The notes below the pieces were generated by a model. It was not told the DNA's origin and did not search any database. It worked only from the letters and a program-made list of their open reading frames with translations. Positions 1 through 5,296 of a DNA stretch of 9,653 bases are shown piece after piece (the first letter of the stretch is position 1; each line of letters opens with the position of its first letter). Source of the DNA: an uncultured bacterium (GTDB lineage Bacteria; Verrucomicrobiota; Kiritimatiellia; CAIKKV01); the NCBI GenBank assembly GCA_903828035.1, contig CAIKKV010000093.1, forward strand, positions 1-9,653. The letters are read 5' to 3'. The position numbers were made by a program, and so were the translations under genes.

Positions 1-1
1 C

Positions 2-997
2 GGCGGCCCCGGCCTCTTTTCGCGCGAGCTGGCCGACCTGATCCGCCTGCGCCTGGAGAATGGGGAGCAGACGATCCTGTTCCTGAACCGGCGCGGCTTT
101 TCGACGTCCCTCGTCTGCCCCAAGTGCGGCTATGTGGCCTCGTGCGAATGGTGCAGCGTGGCCTTCACCTATCACCGGGCCGAGGAGACGCTCAAGTGCC
201 ACATCTGCGGGGCGCACAAGCCCGTGCCCGCCGCCTGCCCCGAATGCAAGGACCCGGGTTTCAAATATTCAGGCACGGGCACCCAGCGGCTGGAGTCGGT
301 GGTGGCCAGGCTGTTTCCCAAGGCCCGGGTTAGCCGCATGGACGCCGACACCACCTCCGCCAAGAATGCCCACTGGGAAATTCTCGGCGAGTTCAAGTCG
401 GGCAAGGTCGACATCCTCATCGGCACGCAGATGATCGCCAAGGGGCTAGACATCCCGAATGTCACGCTCATCGGCGTGATCAACGCCGATACCGGCCTTC
501 ATGCCCCCGACTTCCGCGCCGGCGAGCGGACGTTCCAGCTTCTCACGCAGGTGGCCGGCCGGGCGGGGCGGGGCGATCTGGCGGGCGACGTGGTGATCCA
601 GACCTACACGCCCTTTCACACGACGATCCAGGCCGTGCGCCGGCTGGATTACGCCACCTTTTATGACCAGGAGAGCGAGGAGCGCCGGGAGTTGGCCTAT
701 CCGCCGTTCGGGCGGATGGTGTGCGTCACGTTCCGGGGCGCCTCGGACGAGCGCACGGCCTTTTCGGCCGACCTGCTGGCGAAGACCATGGCGGAGACGC
801 TGCCCGCGAACGTGACGGTGTCGGGCCCGTCCCCGGCGCCCCTGGCCAAGGCCAAGGGGATGTTCCGTCACCAGGTTTTGTTCCGGGGCCCCTCCAGCAA
901 GGCCATCACCCGGCCCCTGCGCCGCCTCCTCGCGGAAACGGCCTGGCCGCCCGGCATCACCTCCGTGCTGGATGTGGATCCCGTGTCCCTGATTTGA
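2..997 (+). CDS. priA: Primosomal protein N' (replication restart helicase PriA), C-terminal part
   Basis: The gene is cut by the left window edge; 331 codons remain, ending in TGA. PriA is a superfamily 2 DNA helicase that recognises stalled or repaired replication forks and starts reloading of the replicative helicase. What remains begins just before the conserved segment LFLNRRGF. It then shows eight paired cysteines, at visible residues 39/42, 48/51, 66/69 and 79/82, the two-zinc region typical of PriA. Helicase motif V follows (GTQMIAKGLDIPNVTLIGV), and motif VI reads QVAGRAGRG. The end matches the family's C-terminal domain (GPSPAPLAKAKGMFRHQVLFRG, finishing DVDPVSLI). The N-terminal DNA-binding domain and Walker A/B motifs lie outside the window. 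I see no frameshift or damage. No hairpin-plus-T-run terminator is obvious after the stop, so some readthrough into metG is possible. Identification is secure from motif order alone. Confidence 0.97.
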   Translation, partial: GGPGLFSRELADLIRLRLENGEQTILFLNRRGFSTSLVCPKCGYVASCEWCSVAFTYHRAEETLKCHICGAHKPVPAACPECKDPGFKYSGTGTQRLESVVARLFPKARVSRMDADTTSAKNAHWEILGEFKSGKVDILIGTQMIAKGLDIPNVTLIGVINADTGLHAPDFRAGERTFQLLTQVAGRAGRGDLAGDVVIQTYTPFHTTIQAVRRLDYATFYDQESEERRELAYPPFGRMVCVTFRGASDERTAFSADLLAKTMAETLPANVTVSGPSPAPLAKAKGMFRHQVLFRGPSSKAITRPLRRLLAETAWPPGITSVLDVDPVSLI

Positions 998-1018
998 GCA
1001 AGAGGGCGCAAGTCCTTC

Positions 1019-1047
1019 ATAGGTCCTATAGCCCCTGTCGGTCCTAT
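1019..1047 (+). repeat. Short tandem repeat, three 9-bp units (copy A)
   Basis: Three consecutive 9-bp units, ATAGGTCCT, ATAGCCCCT and GTCGGTCCT, followed by AT. They lie between priA and metG. A matching element with the same unit order and orientation lies after metG at 3122-3150; the two 29-bp elements agree at 25 positions. The full unit plus AT (ATAGGTCCTAT) is a palindrome except for its central base. Function is unknown. Recurrence in two intergenic gaps of one window suggests a genome-wide dispersed family rather than chance. Confidence 0.75.
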
Positions 1048-1068
1048 GCTTTCCAAAGCCCTTCTTTC

Positions 1069-1097
1069 TTGGCTTTCCTGCGTCTTGATGCTATTTT
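1069..1097 (+). promoter_or_regulatory. Possible metG promoter giving a leaderless transcript
   Basis: A TTGGCT hexamer (1069-1074) and a TATTTT hexamer (1092-1097) are separated by 17 bp. Each matches the housekeeping sigma consensus at 4 of 6 positions. The -10-like box ends six bases before the metG ATG, so transcription would begin at or near the A of the start codon. No purine-rich Shine-Dalgarno sequence precedes this ATG. The hexamers are weak and the assignment is inference. Confidence 0.35.
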
Positions 1098-1103
1098 CAT
1101 CCC

Positions 1104-3047
1104 ATGAACGAGTCCAAGTTTTACGTCACGACGCCCATTTATTACGTCAATGACAAGCCGCACATCGGGCATGCCTACACGACCATCCTGGGCGATGTCC
1201 TGGCCCGGTACCACCGCCTGTTCGGCGTGCCGACCTGGTTCCTGACCGGCACGGACGAGCACGGGCAGAAGGTGCAGCGGGCGGCCGAAAAGGCCGGCAT
1301 GACGCCCCTGCAGCAGGCCGATACCACCGTGGTCCGATTCCAGGAGCTATGGGCCAAGCTGGGCATCACGCACGACGATTTCATCCGCACCACCGAGCCG
1401 CGGCATACGCTCGTGGTGCAGCAGATCCTGCAGGACCTGTTCCAGCGCGGCGAAATCTACCGGTCCGAATATGATGGCTGGTACTGCGTTCCCTGCGAGC
1501 GGTTCTTCATGGAGAAGGATCTGACCGGCGGCACCTGTCCCGACTGCGGCCGGTACGTCGAAAAGGTGCGCGAGTCCAACTACTTCTTCCGCATGAGCAA
1601 GTACCAGGAGTGGCTGATCCGGTACATCGAGGAGAACCCCGCGTTCATCCAGCCTGACTTCCGCCGCAACGAGACGCTCGGCTTCCTGCGCAAGCCCCTG
1701 CAGGACCTGTGCATCTCGCGGCCCAAGAGCCGGCTGGCGTGGGGCATCGAGCTGCCGTTCGACCGCGACTTCGTCTGCTACGTCTGGTTCGACGCCCTGG
1801 TCAACTACATCAGCGCCGTGGGGTACGGCAAGGATCCCGAGACGTTCAATCGCTGGTGGCCCGCGTCGTGCCACCTGATCGGCAAGGACATCCTCACCAC
1901 GCACACGGTCTACTGGCCCACCATGCTGAAGGCCATGAACCTGCCGATGCCGCAGACCATCTTCGCCCACGGCTGGTGGCTGATGGGCGATGTCAAGATG
2001 AGCAAGACCACCGGCAACACGGTCAGCCCCGTGGAGATGGCCGCCAAGTACGGCGTCGACGCGTTCCGCTATTTCCTGATGGCCGAGATGGTGCTGGGGC
2101 AGGACGCCAGCTTCACGCAGGAGGCGTTCATCCGCCGGATCAACACCGACCTGTCCAACGACCTGGGCAACCTGCTCAGCCGCTGGGTCAAGATGGTCGA
2201 GTCCTTCTGCGGCGGCGTGGTGCCCGCGCCCGAAGGCCCCGCCGGGGCCGAGGAGCAGGCGCTCCAGGAGAAGTCGCTGGCCGCCATCGCCGCGATGCGC
2301 GCCGCCGTGGACGCCATGCGGATCGACTCCGGCCTCAACGCCATCGCGGCGGCCCTGCGCGAGGGCAACCGGACCATCGAGACGCGCCAGCCGTGGAGCC
2401 TGGCCAAGAGGGGCGAGACCGCCGCGCTGGGCACCGTGCTTTACAGCCTGGGCGACATGCTGCGAATTGTCAGCGGACTGCTCTACCCGGTCATGCCCGG
2501 CAAGATGCGCGAGATGCGCGAGGTGCTGGGCGTGGAGGATGTCGAGCCGCTGCCCGGGACGCTGGTGGTCTGGGGCGCCACGAGGCCTGGAGCGAAAATC
2601 GGAACAATGCGGAGCCTGTTCCCGCGGGTGGAGACTCCGGCGCACGCGCACGCCGCTCCCGAGGCGACGGCGCCTGTCCAGCCGGAGCCGAAAGCGGCCA
2701 AGCCGGCCGCGCCGGTAGGCGTGGCGATGATCGAGTACGCCGACTTCGCGAAGATCCAGCTGCGCACGGCGCGCATCCTCGAGGCCGCCCGCGTGGAGAA
2801 GGCCGACAAGCTGCTGCGCCTGAAAATCAAGGTGGGCGACGAGGAGCGGCAGATCGTCGCGGGCATTGCCCAGCATTACAAGCCCGAGGAACTGCCCGGC
2901 CGCCTCGTGGTGGTGGTCTTCAATCTGAAGCCCGCCATGTTGCGGGGAATTGAATCCCAGGGCATGCTCCTGGCCGCCTCCCATGACGGCGCGTTGAAAC
3001 TGGTGACGATTGACGGCGACTTTCCCGATGGGGCGGTTGTCAAATAG
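1104..3047 (+). CDS. metG: Methionine--tRNA ligase with C-terminal tRNA-binding domain
   Basis: A 647-residue cytoplasmic class I aminoacyl-tRNA synthetase that charges tRNA-Met for initiation and elongation. The Rossmann catalytic domain starts at the N-terminus with the HIGH signature at residues 20-23 (within YVNDKPHIGHAYTT). A zinc knuckle in the connective insert is formed by Cys128/Cys131 and Cys145/Cys148. The KMSKS-loop signature reads KMSKT at 298-302, a conservative Ser-to-Thr change. An alpha-helical anticodon-binding domain follows, then an Ala/Pro-rich linker at about 513-540. Residues 545-647 form a Trbp111/EMAP-II-like OB-fold domain (YADFAKIQLRTARIL, VAGIAQHY, LKPAMLRGIESQGMLLAA), which in other MetRS enzymes promotes dimerisation and tRNA binding. 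Total length fits the dimeric bacterial type. The ATG at 1104 gives a normal N-terminus for the family but has no visible Shine-Dalgarno. A terminator follows at 3074-3103, separating it from the dcw operon. Confidence 0.98.
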   Translation: MNESKFYVTTPIYYVNDKPHIGHAYTTILGDVLARYHRLFGVPTWFLTGTDEHGQKVQRAAEKAGMTPLQQADTTVVRFQELWAKLGITHDDFIRTTEPRHTLVVQQILQDLFQRGEIYRSEYDGWYCVPCERFFMEKDLTGGTCPDCGRYVEKVRESNYFFRMSKYQEWLIRYIEENPAFIQPDFRRNETLGFLRKPLQDLCISRPKSRLAWGIELPFDRDFVCYVWFDALVNYISAVGYGKDPETFNRWWPASCHLIGKDILTTHTVYWPTMLKAMNLPMPQTIFAHGWWLMGDVKMSKTTGNTVSPVEMAAKYGVDAFRYFLMAEMVLGQDASFTQEAFIRRINTDLSNDLGNLLSRWVKMVESFCGGVVPAPEGPAGAEEQALQEKSLAAIAAMRAAVDAMRIDSGLNAIAAALREGNRTIETRQPWSLAKRGETAALGTVLYSLGDMLRIVSGLLYPVMPGKMREMREVLGVEDVEPLPGTLVVWGATRPGAKIGTMRSLFPRVETPAHAHAAPEATAPVQPEPKAAKPAAPVGVAMIEYADFAKIQLRTARILEAARVEKADKLLRLKIKVGDEERQIVAGIAQHYKPEELPGRLVVVVFNLKPAMLRGIESQGMLLAASHDGALKLVTIDGDFPDGAVVK

Positions 3048-3077
3048 CGAATAGCGGATACCGAAGAGCGAACGAGG
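3043..3077 (+). repeat. Degenerate 7-bp tandem repeat overlapping the metG stop codon
   Basis: Consecutive 7-mers read AATAGCG, AATAGCG, GATACCG, AAGAGCG and a diverged AACGAGG. The first unit contains the last base pair of the final Lys codon and the TAG stop of metG, and the array runs into the left arm of the terminator hairpin. The first two units are identical and the next two differ from them at two positions or fewer. Its role is unknown; it looks like a second repeat family, distinct from the 9-bp-unit elements. Confidence 0.55.
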
Positions 3078-3103
3078 CCGGCACGACGCCGGTCTCTTTT
3101 TTT
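3074..3103 (+). terminator. Rho-independent terminator after metG
   Basis: GAGGCCGGC (3074-3082) pairs with GCCGGTCTC (3088-3096) as a 9-bp stem with one G-U wobble, closed by a five-base loop (ACGAC) and followed directly by seven T residues. It sits 26 bases after the metG stop codon and fits a classical intrinsic terminator on the plus strand. It marks the boundary between metG and the dcw transcription unit. Confidence 0.9.
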
Positions 3104-3121
3104 CCGCCAAATAGGCTCACC

Positions 3122-3150
3122 ATCGGTCCTATAGCCCCTATAAGTCCTAT
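3122..3150 (+). repeat. Short tandem repeat, three 9-bp units (copy B)
   Basis: Units ATCGGTCCT, ATAGCCCCT and ATAAGTCCT followed by AT, in the same orientation and unit order as the element at 1019-1047. The central unit is identical in both copies, and the copies agree at 25 of 29 positions. It lies between the metG terminator and the dcw promoter and does not overlap either. With copy A it brackets metG as direct repeats about 2.1 kb apart. Confidence 0.75.
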
Positions 3151-3188
3151 CTAAGCATCCCCTTGCCTCCAGAAATCTTAAAAATTCG

Positions 3189-3219
3189 TTGACGGTGGGG
3201 CTCAGGTCAGTCATATTAT
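3189..3219 (+). promoter_or_regulatory. Candidate promoter of the dcw operon (upstream of mraZ)
   Basis: TTGACG (3189-3194) matches the -35 consensus at 5 of 6 positions. TATTAT (3214-3219) matches the -10 consensus at 5 of 6, with a 19-bp spacer; an alternative -10, CATATT at 3212-3217, gives 17 bp but a weaker match. An A/T-rich stretch (CTTAAAAATT) lies just upstream, as in UP elements. This is the only strong promoter-like sequence in the gap after the metG terminator, and the predicted start near 3226 leaves a leader of about 38 bases. Confidence 0.65.
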
Positions 3220-3230
3220 GCCTCAGGTCA
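3201..3230 (+). promoter_or_regulatory. Paired 9-bp direct repeats flanking the -10 box
   Basis: CTCAGGTCA occurs at 3201-3209 and again, perfectly, at 3222-3230, 21 bp apart start to start, which is two turns of the DNA helix. The first copy lies in the promoter spacer and the second at the predicted transcription start. Perfect repetition at helical spacing around a promoter suggests a site for a transcription regulator. Its sequence does not resemble the MraZ repeats just downstream, so any binding protein would probably be a different one. No regulator is identified. Confidence 0.4.
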
Positions 3231-3232
3231 CC

Positions 3233-3262
3233 AAAGTGGCGGCAAGTGGGAAGAGGTTCTTA
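3233..3262 (+). promoter_or_regulatory. Likely MraZ operator (10-bp phased repeats)
   Basis: AAAGTGGCGG (3233-3242) and CAAGTGGGAA (3243-3252) form two good units repeating every 10 bp, with a diverged third unit GAGGTTCTTA (3253-3262). Known MraZ operators are tandem 10-bp-spaced repeats: GTGGG-type in E. coli and AAAGTG-type in Mollicutes. The array lies just downstream of the predicted promoter and immediately before mraZ, the expected place for autoregulation. It also contains the purine-rich GGAAGAGG (3249-3256), which serves as the mraZ Shine-Dalgarno seven bases before the GTG start. Confidence 0.65.
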
Positions 3263-3263
3263 A

Positions 3264-3752
3264 GTGGATGGGTCTTTTCAGGCAGGTGGCGAGTCAGCCC
3301 AGACTTCTCCCGTTTTCTCGGGGGTGGTTACCCATTCGTTGGACCCTAAAAAACGATTAACAATTCCCGTGGAATGGCGCCTGTCGGTGGGTCAGCCGGA
3401 GCGGGTCTTTGTCATGCCGGGCTTCGACGGGGAGCCCTGCCTCTATGTCTTCCCGATGCGCATCATGGCGGCCCGCCTCGAATCGGTGAGCCGGGCCCTG
3501 GTTTCGGATCCCAACTACCGCCTTTTCACCCGGACCATGGGCGAAAACTCGGCCGAGGTGCCCTGGGATTCACAGGGTCGCATCCGCATTCCCGACCATC
3601 TGCTCGAAAAGGGCGGGGTGACCGATGCGGTATACATGATCGGGGCCAAGGACCGCTTTGAGCTGTGGCACCCGGAGAAACGCCGGATTTATCGCGAAGA
3701 GAAGGAAAGCACCGTGACGCTCAGCCAGGCGGCCAAGCTGCTCGGCTTCTAG
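3264..3752 (+). CDS. mraZ: Transcriptional regulator MraZ
   Basis: A 162-residue protein at the head of the dcw cluster. MraZ is a DNA-binding regulator that assembles as a ring and, where studied, represses its own operon. Two AbrB/SpoVT-like swapped-hairpin units are visible. The first spans about residues 18-67, with the core SLDPKKRLTIP at 25-35. The second spans about 97-145, with the core DSQGRIRIP at 102-110, followed by the family's YMIGAKDRFELWHPE. A tail of about 17 residues ends in LSQAAKLLGF. The GTG start at 3264 is chosen because GGAAGAGG lies seven bases upstream and no in-frame ATG precedes the first conserved block. This leaves an N-terminal extension of about 17 residues that many MraZ proteins lack. 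Operator-like repeats sit directly upstream. The next gene starts 20 bases after the stop. Confidence 0.96.
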   Translation: MDGSFQAGGESAQTSPVFSGVVTHSLDPKKRLTIPVEWRLSVGQPERVFVMPGFDGEPCLYVFPMRIMAARLESVSRALVSDPNYRLFTRTMGENSAEVPWDSQGRIRIPDHLLEKGGVTDAVYMIGAKDRFELWHPEKRRIYREEKESTVTLSQAAKLLGF

Positions 3753-3772
3753 GGGCGAAAGGAGATTCGGTT

Positions 3773-4000
3773 ATGGGTATTTTCAGCATCGGATTGGCCA
3801 GGTTGCTGGAGGTGGGCGGCGCGCTGTCACGCGGGCCGCAGGCCGACCGCCTTCAATTGCCCCGCGACGGAGACCGTCGCGCCCGCTGGAGCCGGGACGA
3901 GTTCGGACTGTTTCAGTGGAACGGGATGCCGCGGCGCGGCGCTTTGGAGGCCGGTATCGCCCATGGTTCCGAGCGTGCATCAAGCCGTTCTGTGGCGTGA
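3773..4000 (+). CDS. Small hypothetical protein between mraZ and rsmH
   Basis: I do not recognise this 75-residue protein. It begins MGIFSIGLARLLEVGG, an amphipathic or weakly hydrophobic helix too polar to be a clear membrane span. The rest is arginine-rich and probably soluble (PRDGDRRARWSRDEFGLF). The ATG has a strong Shine-Dalgarno, AAAGGAG at 3758-3764, eight bases upstream, better than that of rsmH. By hand count, the 63 codons before rsmH have GC of about 70, 56 and 81 percent at codon positions 1, 2 and 3, the pattern expected of a real coding frame in a GC-rich genome. Against it, all three forward frames are open here, so the length alone means little. Its last 38 bases overlap rsmH in another frame, so it could be a leader whose translation helps rsmH initiation. 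It may be a lineage-specific dcw gene or only a translated spacer. Confidence 0.5.
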   Translation: MGIFSIGLARLLEVGGALSRGPQADRLQLPRDGDRRARWSRDEFGLFQWNGMPRRGALEAGIAHGSERASSRSVA

Positions 4001-4910
4001 AGCCGTGGACGCCCTGGCCGTGCGGCCGGGCGGTGTCTACCTCGACGGCACGCTGGGCGGCGGAGGCCATGCCTCCGCCATTCTGGAGGGCGCGCGGCCG
4101 GGCGGGCGGCTGATCGGAATCGATCGCGACCCCGAGGCGCTGGCCCGCTGCCACACCTGGCTGAAGGCCCCGGATGCGGCCGTGGACCTGGTGCCTGGCA
4201 ATTTCCGGGAGATGGCGTCCATCGCCGCCGGGTTGGGTGTGACCGGGTGCGACGGGATCCTGCTGGATCTGGGACTTTCGTCGGACCAGCTGGAGCGGCC
4301 CGAGCGGGGATTCAGTTTCATGACGGACGGGCCGCTCGACATGCGGATGGATCCCACCCGGGGTCCCACGGCCGCCGAGCTGCTGAACCGGCTGGAGGAG
4401 GCGGAGCTGGCCGACCTGCTCTGGCGGTACGGCGAGGAGCCGGACAGCCGCAGGCTGGCCCGGGCGGCGGTGGCGGACAGGCGGGGCGTTCCCTTTGCGC
4501 GGACGCTGGCCTTTGCGGACTGGGTGGCCCGGATCAAGGGCGGCCGCCGGGGCCGGATCCATCCCGCCACACAGGTTTTCCAGGCGCTCCGGATCGCGGT
4601 GAACGACGAGCTGGCGGCGGCGGCGGAAGGGGTGGAGGCGGCGATCCGGCTGCTGAAGCCGGGGGGGCGGCTGGCCGTGATCACCTTCCACAGCCTGGAA
4701 GACCGGATCGTGAAACAGCTTTTTCTGCGCCATGCCGGACGGTGGGAGAACCTCCAGGCCGGCGGGCGGCGGTGGGACGGCGAGCAGCCGGCGGTGCGGC
4801 TGATCGGGCGGAAGCCGGTCACGGCCTCGGAACAGGAATTAAACGAAAATCCGCGAGCGCGGTCGGCGAAATTACGAACGATTGAACGGGTGGAAGAGGA
4901 GACAGTATGA
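3963..4910 (+). CDS. rsmH: 16S rRNA (cytosine(1402)-N(4))-methyltransferase RsmH
   Basis: A 315-residue SAM-dependent methyltransferase (MraW) that adds the N4-methyl group to C1402 in the decoding centre of 16S rRNA. The N-terminal family block is present (HQAVLWREAVDAL). The SAM-binding motif YLDGTLGGGGH is at residues 26-36, and the acidic end of the second strand is IGIDRDPEAL from about 51. The DGILLDLGLSSDQLERPERGFSF block starts at Asp97. The later signatures ATQVFQALRIAVNDEL, LKPGGRLAVITFHSLEDRIVK and the terminal NPRARSAKLRTIERV are all intact. Length is normal for the family. The ATG at 3963 is the only plausible start: the frame is open back to the mraZ stop but contains no ATG, GTG or TTG. 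A GGAGG lies 12 bases upstream, a rather long spacing, so initiation may be helped by translation of the preceding small gene. It overlaps the next gene by four bases (ATGA). Confidence 0.97.
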   Translation: MVPSVHQAVLWREAVDALAVRPGGVYLDGTLGGGGHASAILEGARPGGRLIGIDRDPEALARCHTWLKAPDAAVDLVPGNFREMASIAAGLGVTGCDGILLDLGLSSDQLERPERGFSFMTDGPLDMRMDPTRGPTAAELLNRLEEAELADLLWRYGEEPDSRRLARAAVADRRGVPFARTLAFADWVARIKGGRRGRIHPATQVFQALRIAVNDELAAAAEGVEAAIRLLKPGGRLAVITFHSLEDRIVKQLFLRHAGRWENLQAGGRRWDGEQPAVRLIGRKPVTASEQELNENPRARSAKLRTIERVEEETV

Positions 4911-5296
4911 CGAGGACGAATCGCAAACGGAATACGGCGGATCAGCAGATGGTGCCTCCCCGGGTTCTTCTCGTCGTGCTGCTCATCATCGGGCTGGGCC
5001 TGGGCTACCTGGGCATCCGCGCCCGCTGCGAGCAGCTGGGGGCGGAGATCAAGAAGCTGGAAGGCCAGTGCGAGATCAACCAGCGCCGCGTCGAGAACGA
5101 GGAGTCCAAATGGGCCAGCCTGATGACGCCCCGGAGCATCGAGGACGCCCTCACGCGGCACGGGCTCAACCTGTCCTGGCCCAAGCGCGGGCAGGTGGTC
5201 CGGATCTACGATTCCCGGGCCAATGACCTGGCGCTCGTGGACACGCGCGATTCGGTGAGGTTTGCCGAGCTGGAGCGGGTCGCCTTGAATGAATGA
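4907..5296 (+). CDS. ftsL: FtsL-like cell division protein
   Basis: A 129-residue single-pass membrane protein. A basic N-terminal tail of about 18 residues is followed by one hydrophobic segment at about 19-37 (VLLVVLLIIGLGLGYLGI). A charged stretch likely to form a coiled coil comes next at about 38-70 (CEQLGAEIKKLEGQCEINQRRVENEE). It ends in a periplasmic-type tail containing PRSIEDALTRHGLNLSWPKRGQVVRI. This layout, with the cytoplasm-in orientation, is that of FtsL, which joins FtsB and FtsQ to activate septal peptidoglycan synthesis by FtsW and FtsI. FtsL is poorly conserved, so the name rests mainly on topology and on the position between rsmH and ftsI, where ftsL normally lies. GAGGAG lies five bases before the ATG. 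The start overlaps the rsmH stop by four bases and the end overlaps ftsI by eight, implying coupled translation. Cysteines at 41 and 55 in the helix are unexplained. Confidence 0.7.
   Translation: MTRTNRKRNTADQQMVPPRVLLVVLLIIGLGLGYLGIRARCEQLGAEIKKLEGQCEINQRRVENEESKWASLMTPRSIEDALTRHGLNLSWPKRGQVVRIYDSRANDLALVDTRDSVRFAELERVALNE

Noticed and set aside
1019..1047. CRISPR-like array or riboswitch upstream of metG
   Set aside because: The 9-bp units are contiguous with no spacers, and the gap is only 106 bases with no T-box or S-box features visible.
1055..1076. Hairpin AAAGCC / GGCTTT after priA as a terminator
   Set aside because: The stem is only six pairs with a ten-base loop and no T-run follows; it also overlaps the possible metG promoter.
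1995..2009. KMSKT instead of KMSKS in MetRS as a sign of a defective enzyme
   Set aside because: Ser-to-Thr is conservative, both lysines of the motif are kept and every other MetRS signature is intact.
1709..2953. A 414-codon plus-strand open frame inside metG in another frame
   Set aside because: It is a repetitive Arg/Gly/Ala/His-rich shadow of metG, whose own frame carries the conserved catalytic and tRNA-binding motifs.
1347..3110. A 587-codon open frame on the minus strand opposite metG
   Set aside because: It is antisense to an unmistakable MetRS. It is rich in His, Gln, Arg, Gly and Leu with no recognisable domain, as expected of mirror frames in GC-rich coding DNA.
3264..4910. Possible mraZ-rsmH fusion through the mraZ TAG stop, since both genes share a frame that is open between them
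   Set aside because: All three forward frames are open across the gap, so this is weak evidence. rsmH has its own ATG at the normal family position, and mraZ ends at its normal C-terminus.
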